From the NCBI GenBank assembly GCA_039197065.1, contig JBCCUL010000007.1:186001-250000 (forward strand): DNA of 64,000 nt, read 5' to 3'. The notes under the pieces are model-generated. The model was not told the DNA's origin. It saw only the letters and a list, made by a program, of their open reading frames with translations, and did no database searches. Within the stretch, counting starts at the first letter, position 1. Each line of letters starts with the position of its first letter. The DNA is from JANQPX01 sp039197065. GTDB lineage: Bacteria > Pseudomonadota > Alphaproteobacteria > Geminicoccales > Geminicoccaceae. The translations under genes and the position numbers were made by a program. Positions 44,112-52,163 of this stretch are shown one piece after another.

Positions 44112-44125
44112 CGTGGTCACGCCAT
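44109..44125. repeat. Palindromic CGTGGTCACG element containing a stop codon
   Basis: TGACGTGGTCACGCCAT starts with the TGA stop of the permease itself. It matches the array unit motif TGACGTGGCCACGCCAC with two changes (one in the palindrome core, one at the last base). The remaining gap to the ATPase (44126-44305) is unusually long for an ABC operon and shows no gene. Confidence 0.55.
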
Positions 44126-44305
44126 CTGCCCGGAGCGACCGAGCCTGGTCGGACGGTATGCAGCCCGGTTTGGAGAGGATTGCGAAAGGGGTTGGCGTGG
44201 GCCGTCGCATTGAAGAAAAGAGATCGCCTATGCTGTCCAGAACCGGGCCGCATACCGTTGTTGCTGATTCTAGCGGGGTGCAGTCAATGGTGTGGTCGCA
44301 CCACA

Positions 44306-45388
44306 ATGGCTGAAGTTTCGGTCCGCGGTATCAGCCTGGCGTTCGGTGCGACACGTGTGTTTGATAGCCTCGATTTCAAGGTTTCGAGCGGTGAGTTCAT
44401 TGTGCTGCTGGGCCCCTCCGGCTGTGGGAAGTCCACGCTTCTCAATGCGATCGCTGGGCTTATCGATGTCGATGAAGGCCAAATCTGGATCGATAAAAAG
44501 AACGTCACCTGGGAGGAACCGAAGGACCGCGGCATCGCCATGGTCTTCCAGTCCTATGCTCTCTATCCACGCATGAGCGTGCGCCGCAATCTTTCCTTCG
44601 GTCTGGAGATGGCGAGAACGCCGAGGTATGAGATCGAGAGGCGCGTGCGTGAGGTCGCGGCGACGCTGAAGATCGATCAACTGCTCGATCGTCGTCCGGA
44701 TCAGCTTTCCGGCGGCCAGCGCCAAAGGGTGGCGATCGGCCGGGCCCTGGTGCGCGACGCCAAGGTCTTTCTGTTCGACGAGCCTCTTTCCAACATCGAT
44801 GCGCAGCTTAGAAGCGACCTCAGGATCGAGATCAAGCGTCTGCATCAGCGCCTCGACGCCACCATGATCTATGTCACCCACGATCAGATCGAAGCCCTTA
44901 CGCTCGCCCAGCGGATCGCCGTCATGCAGGATCATGAAATCCAGCAACTCGGCACGCCGTCCGAAGTCTATCACCATCCCGCCAACCGTTTCGTCGCCGG
45001 CTTCGTCGGTTCGCCACGCATGAATTTCATAGAAGGTCGCCTGGACATCGAGAACGGCGATCTCTTCTTCGTTGCCGGCCATCAACGGTTGCCCTTGAAC
45101 GGATACGGTTTTGTCAAACCCCCGCAGGTCGGTAGGAGCATCACGCTCGGCGTTCGGCCCGAACATCTTATCATCGGCGAACACGGTTCCTGCAGACTTG
45201 AGGGCCTTGCCGTCGATATGGTCGAGCCCATGGGTGCGGATAGTCTCGTCTGGCTTGGCGACGGCAACGTCACGCTGAGAGCGCGTGTGTCGGGCGAACA
45301 GGCATGGGAGAGGGGCGAGATCCTTCCGGTGACCCTGCCGATCGATCAGCTGTCCCTGTTCTCGACCGATGACGGCAAAAGGCTCTGA
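44306..45388 (+). CDS. Sugar ABC transporter ATP-binding protein (UgpC/MalK type)
   Basis: A 360-residue ATPase. Walker A GPSGCGKST (about 37-45), Q-loop VFQSYALYPRM, signature LSGGQRQRVAIGRAL, Walker B VFLFDEPLSN, H-loop YVTHDQIEALTLA, and a C-terminal OB/TOBE domain (FVGSPRMNFIEGRL, TLGVRPEHLIIGEHG). The frame is open from 44072, but homology begins at ATG 44306. There is no clear ribosome-binding site; instead TGTGGT/ACCACA forms a small hairpin just before the ATG. It should energise the adjacent permeases, though one of them is frameshifted. Confidence 0.9.
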   Translation: MAEVSVRGISLAFGATRVFDSLDFKVSSGEFIVLLGPSGCGKSTLLNAIAGLIDVDEGQIWIDKKNVTWEEPKDRGIAMVFQSYALYPRMSVRRNLSFGLEMARTPRYEIERRVREVAATLKIDQLLDRRPDQLSGGQRQRVAIGRALVRDAKVFLFDEPLSNIDAQLRSDLRIEIKRLHQRLDATMIYVTHDQIEALTLAQRIAVMQDHEIQQLGTPSEVYHHPANRFVAGFVGSPRMNFIEGRLDIENGDLFFVAGHQRLPLNGYGFVKPPQVGRSITLGVRPEHLIIGEHGSCRLEGLAVDMVEPMGADSLVWLGDGNVTLRARVSGEQAWERGEILPVTLPIDQLSLFSTDDGKRL

Positions 45389-45520
45389 ACGACGTCGTGG
45401 TGCCCGGAACGGTGAATGGTTTGTTCGCCTTCGAGGACAACGGCATTGTAACGCTTACCACCACCTGGAATGTCTGGAAGAGCGAGCGACTGCCGTTCGA
45501 GATCTATGGTAGCGAACGAT
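45385..45520 (+). pseudogene. C-terminal fragment of a Gfo/Idh/MocA oxidoreductase
   Basis: Directly after the ATPase stop, a frame reads PGTVNGLFAFEDNGIVTL, then TTTWNVWKSERLPFEIYGSE. This is the C-terminal beta-sheet pattern of Gfo/Idh/MocA dehydrogenases (a field of alternating strands ending in EIYGSEGSL). No Rossmann domain precedes it, and the frame loses the family pattern after about 45520. I read it as the relic of a dehydrogenase gene that once followed the transporter. Expression is unlikely. Confidence 0.65.
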
Positions 45521-45602
45521 CCCTGCCAGCAATTGGCATGCTTCGGCAGGACAAAAAACCGCGGCGGGTCGGACAGGGTCTTTCTGATTTTTTTCGTTCT
45601 CC

Positions 45603-46748
45603 ATGCTAAGAGCGGCGGGGGGTTCCGTCGACGCGACGGGCGGTGAATTTTTTGAGGAGCCGAAAAGCTTGGCACGCAGGCAAGGCAGGAGGTCACGTCT
45701 GGCACCTCACATAGTGGCAATCGGTGCCGTGGTCGCCTGGCTCACGATGGTGCTGCCGATTACGCTGCTCATGGCCTGGCTGCTGGATCGCTCAGCCGGC
45801 AACTGGGTACTGGCCAGCCTGATCCTGGGGCCGCTTGCCTTTGCCGGGCTCTGGTGGGCCATCCAGAACGCCAATCTCAATATTCGCTGGCCGGTGATGC
45901 AGTATTTCGGCTGGGGCGCGGTGCTCATGCCGCTGGCGTTCGCCGGCCTGATCCTCACCAACTGGCTGCCGCAGCAGTGGGTCGGCCTTGCGGTTCTCAT
46001 CATCTGGCTCGGGCTCGGCGCCCGAGGCGTCGCCGCGGCGACAAGGATCGCCGAACGGTTCCTGACCTTCGATCATCACCTGCTCGATCGGCCCTATAGG
46101 CTGGTCCAGCTAAGCGACGTCCATGTGGGTTCGCGCAGCTCAGATTTTCTGCATCGGGTGGTCGAGCAGGCCTTGAGCCATAATCCTGATGCGATCCTGT
46201 TCACCGGAGATCTGATCGATGCCAGTGCGGTCAAGCCGGAAGATCTGGTGGCGCTCGACAAGATCACTTGTCCCGCCTACTTCGCGATCGGCAATCATGA
46301 ACGCTATATCGATCTGGATGCCGTCATCGATATGGTAGAGGCAAAAGGCGTCGACCTTCTCCGCAGTCGGGCGATGGTTCAGGGTCGTCTTCAGATCGTC
46401 GGCATCGACGATGCCGATCACCCAGATCAGGTCGGCGACGAGCTTCCCGCCATCGCATTAAGCGACAAGCACTATCGGATCCTCCTCTACCATCGCCCGG
46501 ACGGCTGGCACGTGGCGCGAGACGCCGGCATCGATCTCATGCTCGCCGGCCATACCCATGGCGGTCAGATCTGGCCGTTCAATCACGTGGTCAAACGACG
46601 CTTCAAGCATCTGGTCGGCCTCTTCAGCTGGGGTGATCGGCATCTCTACGTGTCGCCCGGAACCGGCTGCTGGGGCCCCATCATGCGTCTCGGCACCCGC
46701 TCCGAAATGACGGTGATCGATCTGATCCCGGGTCCAAAGTCAAGCTAG
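45603..46748 (+). CDS. Membrane-anchored metallophosphoesterase (YaeI-like)
   Basis: A 381-residue protein. Four transmembrane helices occupy about residues 34-145 (HIVAIGAVVAWLTMVLPITL, then WVGLAVLIIWLGLG). They are followed by a calcineurin-type phosphoesterase domain with its full metal-ligand set: QLSDVHVGS, LFTGDLID, GNHERY, LLYHRPDG and LAGHTHGGQIWP. The closest type is YaeI/YkuE, which dephosphorylates lipid-linked or UDP-diacylglucosamine-type substrates. ATG 45603 is the longest start; a TTG at 45669 with GAGGAG upstream is a reasonable alternative and omits only a soluble tail. Confidence 0.88.
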   Translation: MLRAAGGSVDATGGEFFEEPKSLARRQGRRSRLAPHIVAIGAVVAWLTMVLPITLLMAWLLDRSAGNWVLASLILGPLAFAGLWWAIQNANLNIRWPVMQYFGWGAVLMPLAFAGLILTNWLPQQWVGLAVLIIWLGLGARGVAAATRIAERFLTFDHHLLDRPYRLVQLSDVHVGSRSSDFLHRVVEQALSHNPDAILFTGDLIDASAVKPEDLVALDKITCPAYFAIGNHERYIDLDAVIDMVEAKGVDLLRSRAMVQGRLQIVGIDDADHPDQVGDELPAIALSDKHYRILLYHRPDGWHVARDAGIDLMLAGHTHGGQIWPFNHVVKRRFKHLVGLFSWGDRHLYVSPGTGCWGPIMRLGTRSEMTVIDLIPGPKSS

Positions 46749-46837
46749 CCGAAATCATGCTCAAGAAAGCGTGTACGGCCACCCTTTGATCATTGGCTCT
46801 CCTGCCAAGACACAGCCCGCCTGCAGGCGCTGCTTGC

Positions 46838-48475
46838 TCAGATCGGCGAGACCAGATTGCCGAGCTTTTCCGTGAGCTTCATGTTCTCGGCATAGTCGAC
46901 GGGACAATCAACGATCGAAACGGTGCCATCGCCGAGCGCCGTCTTCAGGGTTGGCAGAAGATCTTCGGTGCGCTCGACGCGATAGCCCTTGGCGTCGAAG
47001 CTTTCTGCGAACTTAACGAAATCCGGATTGGTGAACTCGATACCGGTGGCGCGCCCGAAATGGCGGTTCTGATGCCATTCGATCAGGCCGTATTTGCTGT
47101 CGTTGAAAATGAGGATCACGAAGTCGAGGCCCAGGCGAAGGGCGGTTTCAATCTCCTGATTGTTCATCATGAAACCGGCATCGCCGGTAACCGCCACTGC
47201 CTTGCTGTCCGGCTTGGCGAGCTTGGCCGCGATCGCGCCCGGCAGCGCGATGCCCATGGAGGCGAAGCCGTTGGAAATGATGCAGGTGTTCGGCGCTTCG
47301 GCCTGATACATCCGCGCCATCCACATCTTATGCGCGCCGACATCGGAGATGACGATGTCCTCGGGATCGAGGGCGGCGCGCAGATCCCAGATGATCTTTT
47401 GCGGTTTCACCGGAAAGGCTGTGTCGTCCTGATACTCGCCGATCTCTTTTTTGACGATGTCGTGAAGTTTGTGCAGTGGCGCGTCGGCGCGTCGCCTGGC
47501 CTTGGCGGCGATGCGGGCGAGGCTGTCGCCGATCTCGCCGATGACGCCGGCTTCGAGAATGTAGTGCGCGTCGACCTCAGCGGGATTCTCGTCGATATGG
47601 ACAATCTTCTTGTCGCGATCGGGGTTCCAGAGACGCGGGTGATACTCGACCATGTCGACGCCGACGCAGATCACGAGATCGGCTTTGTCGAAACCGAAGG
47701 CGACATAGTCATGGGCCTGCAGGCCGATCGCGCCGAGCGAAAGAGGATGGCTGAACGGAATCGCCCCCTTGGCCATGAAGGTGGTGGCCACCGGCACGTT
47801 CAGCTTCTCCGCAAAGTCGACCAGCGTCTCGGACGCATTGCCGCGGATCACGCCATTGCCGACCATGATGACAGGCGCTTCTGCCGCCGAGATCATTGCG
47901 GCAACATCGGCGCATTTGCCGTCCGGCGCCGTCGGCGGTGTGGGTGACTGCACCTTCAGCGGCGCACCATCGGCACTGAGCTCGGCGCCTGCGATGTTTT
48001 CGGGAAAGTCGAGAAAGCTGCAGCCGGGCTTCTCGGTCTGCGCGGTCTTGAATGCCTTTCGCACGATCTCCGGAATGATCTCCGGCTCGCGGATCTGGGT
48101 CGAATATTTGGAGATCGGCTCGAACAGGTTCACCAAATCCAGGATCTGATGGCTCTCCTTGTGCATGCGCGTGGTCGCACCCTGGCCGGCGATCGCGACG
48201 ATCGGCGCTCTGTCCATATTCGCGTCGGCCACGCCGGTGACGAGGTTCGTGGCGCCAGGGCCGAGAGTCGAGAGGCAGACGCCGGCGCGGCCGGTGAGCC
48301 GGCCATAGACGTCAGCGATGAAGGCGGCGCCCTGTTCATGGCGTGTCGTGACGAACTGGATGGAGCTTCCGATCAATGCATCCATCACATCGATATTCTC
48401 TTCGCCGGGCACGCCGAAGATGTAGTCCACATCTTCGTTTTCCAGACAGCGGACAAACAGCTCGGCACCCTTCAT
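46838..48475 (-). CDS. Acetolactate synthase-like TPP enzyme, large subunit
   Basis: A 545-residue thiamin-diphosphate enzyme. The catalytic Glu is in TRHEQGAAFIADVYGRLTG, with GPGATNLVTGVADANMDRAP following, and the C-terminal TPP/Mg signature starts GDAGFMMNNQEIETAL and ends FNDSKYGLIEWHQ. AHYILEAGVIGEIGDSLARI belongs to the central FAD/ADP-binding domain. No small regulatory subunit (IlvN) is nearby, which suggests a catabolic AlsS-type enzyme or a relative with another 2-oxo acid substrate. CGGAG precedes the ATG at 48475. It is divergent from the sulfatase gene and convergent with the metallophosphoesterase gene. Confidence 0.88.
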   Translation of the reverse strand: MKGAELFVRCLENEDVDYIFGVPGEENIDVMDALIGSSIQFVTTRHEQGAAFIADVYGRLTGRAGVCLSTLGPGATNLVTGVADANMDRAPIVAIAGQGATTRMHKESHQILDLVNLFEPISKYSTQIREPEIIPEIVRKAFKTAQTEKPGCSFLDFPENIAGAELSADGAPLKVQSPTPPTAPDGKCADVAAMISAAEAPVIMVGNGVIRGNASETLVDFAEKLNVPVATTFMAKGAIPFSHPLSLGAIGLQAHDYVAFGFDKADLVICVGVDMVEYHPRLWNPDRDKKIVHIDENPAEVDAHYILEAGVIGEIGDSLARIAAKARRRADAPLHKLHDIVKKEIGEYQDDTAFPVKPQKIIWDLRAALDPEDIVISDVGAHKMWMARMYQAEAPNTCIISNGFASMGIALPGAIAAKLAKPDSKAVAVTGDAGFMMNNQEIETALRLGLDFVILIFNDSKYGLIEWHQNRHFGRATGIEFTNPDFVKFAESFDAKGYRVERTEDLLPTLKTALGDGTVSIVDCPVDYAENMKLTEKLGNLVSPI

Positions 48476-48723
48476 GTCGATACTCCGATGGGAGGCTTTG
48501 GCGATCGACGACGATCGCCGCGTAACGTCGTAGGTCTGGGATTGGTACGAATAGAGACGATGCGATGCCAGAAAAATCCGATCGCGACATGATCACCTCT
48601 CTGCGACTCGCCTGTTGAGCCCCCTTCACCGATGATCGTAGCGAATCAAGCAACTGCTGTTACAAAACAGATAGGGATAGCGAAACACCCGTGGCAGGGA
48701 TGGCAAAAAGAAAGGGAAACGTG

Positions 48724-50217
48724 ATGGGCGACAAGCGACCAAACGTTCTGATGGTTCTGGTCGACCAATGGCCTGGCCCGCTGCTCGGGGTCTCGGGTCA
48801 TCCGGTCATCCAGACGCCGACACTCGATCAGATCGCGCGCAACGGCGTGCGCTTCACCCGCGCCTATTCCGAATGCCCGATCTGCATCCCGGCAAGGCGC
48901 ACGCTGATGACCGGCACCACAACGCGCACCCACGGCGATCGCATCTTCGGCACGGTCAATCGCATGCCTGATTTGCCGACTATCGCTCAGTGCTTTCGCG
49001 ACGGCGGCTATCAGGCTTTCGCCGTCGGCAAGCTGCATGTCTATCCGCCGCGCGACCGCATAGGTTTCGACGAGGTGCTGCTCGCCGAGGAGGGACGTCC
49101 GCATCTGGGCACGGTCGACGATCACGATATCTACCTCGCGGATCGAGGCTATCCCGGCAAGCAGTTCGCCCATGGCATGAACAACAACAACTACATGCAC
49201 CGCCCCTGGCATCTGCCGGAAGACTGCCATGTCACCAATTGGAGCACGGAGCAGATGTGCCGGATGATCAAGCGCCGCGATCCGACGCGCCCTGCGTTCT
49301 GGACACTGTCCTACACCGCCCCGCATCCGCCGCTGGTGCCGCTCGCCTGCTATATGGACATGTATCGACAGTTTACGATCGAGCCGGCGCTCGACGCCGA
49401 CTGGGCGAAGGATGTCTCGAAGCTGCCGCATCCGCTTAAGATGATCCGAAACTTCTATCCCGACTTTTCGCCGGAAGCCGTGGAGGAAATCCGGCGCGCC
49501 TTCTATGCGCTCTGCACCCATATCGATCATCAGCTTCGCCTGGTCATCGGCACGCTCCGCGAAGAGGGTCTTCTCGACGACACCGTCATCCTGGTGGCCG
49601 CCGATCACGGCGACATGCTCGGCGACTTCGGCCTGTTCGCGAAGCGCACCTATTTCGAGCGATCCGCCAATGTGCCGATGATCCTGATGGGCGTGAAAGA
49701 CGATCCGCGCGTTGGCGTCGATCGCGTCGACGATCGGCTGGTCGGTCTTCAGGACATCATGCCGACGCTCCTCGACCTCGCCGGACTGAGCGTGCCGCAG
49801 AGCTGCGATGGCCAAAGCATGATCGCGGCGGATGACATCCGCTCGTCACTCTACGGCGACTGCCTCGAAAACGCGGGCGCCGCGCGCCTGCTGCATGATG
49901 GCCGACACAAGCTGATCTGGTATCCGGCCGGCAACAGCTTTCAGCTGTTCGATCTTGACGACGACCCGCAAGAGCTGACCGACCGTGCCGACGATCCCGA
50001 CTACCAAGCAACGCGCGAGAGCCTGCAGCAGCAGCTCGCCGAGCGCCTCTATGGCGCCGATATCGATCAGGGCTGGGTCAAGGACGGCAAGCTGGAAGGC
50101 TTCACACCGCCGCCCTTCGAAGCGAAGCCCGACCGTAGCTTCTCCGGCCAGCGCGGCCTCCACTTCCCGGAACCGCCGAAGGAGGCCCAGGACCAATCCG
50201 TCGGCTTCCCCAGCTGA
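48724..50217 (+). CDS. Sulfatase (formylglycine type)
   Basis: A 497-residue alkaline-phosphatase-superfamily hydrolase. The metal site starts in NVLMVLVDQWPGP. The FGly signature is C54-I-P-A-R58 in ECPICIPARRTLMTG, matching CxPxR. GDGGYQAFAVGKLH-type, LSYTAPHPP and AADHGDMLGDFGLF blocks follow, as in arylsulfatases and choline-sulfatase relatives. No signal peptide is seen, so it should be cytoplasmic. The start could also be ATG 48700 or GTG 48691. Activity needs a formylglycine-generating enzyme, and the only SUMF1 protein in the window lacks its cysteines. The substrate is unknown. Confidence 0.88.
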   Translation: MGDKRPNVLMVLVDQWPGPLLGVSGHPVIQTPTLDQIARNGVRFTRAYSECPICIPARRTLMTGTTTRTHGDRIFGTVNRMPDLPTIAQCFRDGGYQAFAVGKLHVYPPRDRIGFDEVLLAEEGRPHLGTVDDHDIYLADRGYPGKQFAHGMNNNNYMHRPWHLPEDCHVTNWSTEQMCRMIKRRDPTRPAFWTLSYTAPHPPLVPLACYMDMYRQFTIEPALDADWAKDVSKLPHPLKMIRNFYPDFSPEAVEEIRRAFYALCTHIDHQLRLVIGTLREEGLLDDTVILVAADHGDMLGDFGLFAKRTYFERSANVPMILMGVKDDPRVGVDRVDDRLVGLQDIMPTLLDLAGLSVPQSCDGQSMIAADDIRSSLYGDCLENAGAARLLHDGRHKLIWYPAGNSFQLFDLDDDPQELTDRADDPDYQATRESLQQQLAERLYGADIDQGWVKDGKLEGFTPPPFEAKPDRSFSGQRGLHFPEPPKEAQDQSVGFPS

Positions 50218-50260
50218 GGCCGAAGGTCGGCCGGCCTGAATTCGGCCGGTGCAACACGGG

Positions 50261-50638
50261 TCAGCGGGTCCGAAGCTCGCGGCGTCTGATCAGGAGATAA
50301 CCGAGCGTGACGATGAAACAGGCTAGAACGAAGACCTTGTTGATAAACCAGTTGGCCTGCCAGATCGTCCAGTCCGGCGCTTGAAAGAAAAAGAAGAACT
50401 TGGTGACGATGATGATAATCTCGACCACCGAAACGATCATGCCGAGCCAGTAGGTATAGGGTGGCCAGGTCAAGAGCGCCCAGGCGAGCCAGAGATGCGC
50501 CACCCACCAGAAGTCCCAATAGATGTGGGTGCCGATCGGCTCGCCATAGGCGGCGTCATAGATAATCGGGAAGATGAACTTGATCACCAGCGTCCAGGCG
50601 GCGAGCAGGATCAGCCAGTGGGCAAGGAAGCGGTTCAT
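50261..50638 (-). CDS. Small four-helix membrane protein
   Basis: A 125-residue hydrophobic protein with about four transmembrane helices (FLAHWLILLAAWTLVIKFIF; WWVAHLWLAWALLTWPP; WLGMIVSVVEIIIIVTKFFF; NKVFVLACFIVTLGYLLI) and an Arg-rich tail. ATG at 50638; the open frame extends to 50896 but that part is out-of-frame translation of the neighbouring gene. It lies 11 bp downstream of the Tat-exported aldo/keto reductase and is likely its membrane partner, perhaps an electron donor or anchor. I do not recognise the family, and no heme-ligand pattern is obvious. Confidence 0.75.
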   Translation of the reverse strand: MNRFLAHWLILLAAWTLVIKFIFPIIYDAAYGEPIGTHIYWDFWWVAHLWLAWALLTWPPYTYWLGMIVSVVEIIIIVTKFFFFFQAPDWTIWQANWFINKVFVLACFIVTLGYLLIRRRELRTR

Positions 50639-50649
50639 GATGCGGGGCG

Positions 50650-51843
50650 TCAACCTAGACGACGCGCGGCGTCGCTCGTGAACTCGGGAATGGGAATTCC
50701 GAACGGACAGGCGTTTAGACAAGCCTGATGCTCGCAAGTCAGGCAGACAGCGGCATCGCTGTCGAGCTTGGCGTAGTCTTCGACGGCAAGGGCGGGATTG
50801 CGGTAGTCGACGTCGTACATGCGGGTCCGGAGCACCTCGGCGATCGCGACCCCCTCGGGACAAGCCCCTTCGCAACGATCGCAGCCATGGCGACAATAGC
50901 GGCCTGACTGCAATGCTGCGTAGCGGCCGAGCAACTCCACATCCCCTGCCCTGTCGTCCTCCTGACCGGACGCGCCGACATATTCGTCGATGTTCTCGAA
51001 GCTGGTCATGGAGATGAGTGCCGCGTCGACACGCGGGCTGGAGAGAACCCAGCGAAGGGCGGCCTGCGCATAGGTGCGGCCTTCCTCTTCGAACGGACGC
51101 ATGTCGTTCAGACGGGCCCCCATCAAGGTCTTCATGGCGATCACGCCGATGTTTTTCTCCCGTGCCTTGTCGAGCACAGGCGGCAAATCGGACTGGATGG
51201 CGACGTAGTGGAAGGTGTGCTTGAGCCTGTCATAGAGATCCGGATCCTCGCCGAAGCTGTAGGCGCAGAGCACGACGTCGACCAGATCATGGTCGATCGC
51301 ATAATCCAGACATTGCGCCAGCCGGCTGCCATGGCCGGACATGGCGCGAAAGCGGATCTTGCCCTGCTCACGGGCTCGCTCCATAAAAGCGGCCCATGCT
51401 TCGTTCCGCATGCGGTCGACGCTGTTGACGGCGTGATTGAAGTAGATGTCGACATAGTCGGTCTGCAGGCGCTTCAAGCTGCCTTCCAGCGCCTCCATCA
51501 TCTCGGCTTCCGTATCGGAGGCCCCTGCCTTGGTTTTCGAGGTCAGCACGTACTGATCGCGCGGCACGCCTTTCAAGCCCTCGCCCATCGCCTCCTCGGA
51601 CCAGCCAAAACGATAGCTTTCCGCCGTATCGAAAAAGGTGATGCCGCGACTTAATGCATGGCGGACAAGGTCCGGATCTTGCGAACTCGCCGAGCCAAAA
51701 CCGATCTCGGAAACTTTGAGACCGGTCTTGCCGAGCGTTACATGTCGGCGGATCGAGGGCGAGGCCTCAGCCTTCGATGACGGGACGACGGAACTGACCC
51801 CGGCGGCCGTTCCCGTTCCAAGAAAGCTCCTGCGGCTCAACAT
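50650..51843 (-). CDS. Aldo/keto reductase with Tat signal and C-terminal ferredoxin-like domain
   Basis: A 397-residue protein. A Tat leader (SRRSFLGTGTAAG, residues 3-15) is followed by an AKR barrel (about 34-300: VTLGKTGLKVSEIGFG, the catalytic Asp/Tyr in FFDTAESYRFG, Lys in SKTKAG, His in YFNHAV). The C-terminal region has two cysteine clusters, CRHGCDRCEGACPEG and CLTCEHQACLNACPFG, each fit for a 4Fe-4S cluster. ATG 51843 is preceded by AGAGGA. Such fused AKRs are known, but export by Tat means the NADPH-type chemistry would occur in the periplasm, presumably fed by the adjacent membrane protein. The substrate is unknown. Confidence 0.88.
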   Translation of the reverse strand: MLSRRSFLGTGTAAGVSSVVPSSKAEASPSIRRHVTLGKTGLKVSEIGFGSASSQDPDLVRHALSRGITFFDTAESYRFGWSEEAMGEGLKGVPRDQYVLTSKTKAGASDTEAEMMEALEGSLKRLQTDYVDIYFNHAVNSVDRMRNEAWAAFMERAREQGKIRFRAMSGHGSRLAQCLDYAIDHDLVDVVLCAYSFGEDPDLYDRLKHTFHYVAIQSDLPPVLDKAREKNIGVIAMKTLMGARLNDMRPFEEEGRTYAQAALRWVLSSPRVDAALISMTSFENIDEYVGASGQEDDRAGDVELLGRYAALQSGRYCRHGCDRCEGACPEGVAIAEVLRTRMYDVDYRNPALAVEDYAKLDSDAAVCLTCEHQACLNACPFGIPIPEFTSDAARRLG

Positions 51844-52163
51844 GGGCAAATCCTCTTGTCGCAATCGGCGATGCAAGCTTAGCAGAAACGCCGCCGAGCG
51901 CGAGACACTGGCCGGGACCGACGCCTGACAAACCTCCCCAAGCCTGCGGCAAACGCAACATTGTGACAGTTTTCCCGACTTTCCAGCGTGATAGGACGCT
52001 CAAGGCATCCAATCGGGCGCATCCAGCGACAATCCGAGAAGCTTGAAAGCAAATCAAACTTGCGGGCTTTCTGTCGACATGCGAGACCTTGGACAGGAGT
52101 CGAACAAAAAAAGACAGGCTGTTTTAGCAAATGCTCCTCGGCCTGCATCAATCAGGAGGTTTT

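Noticed and set aside
46793..47947. 384-residue plus-strand frame opposite the acetolactate synthase-like gene
   Set aside because: It is antisense to a complete TPP enzyme and shows no recognisable motif.
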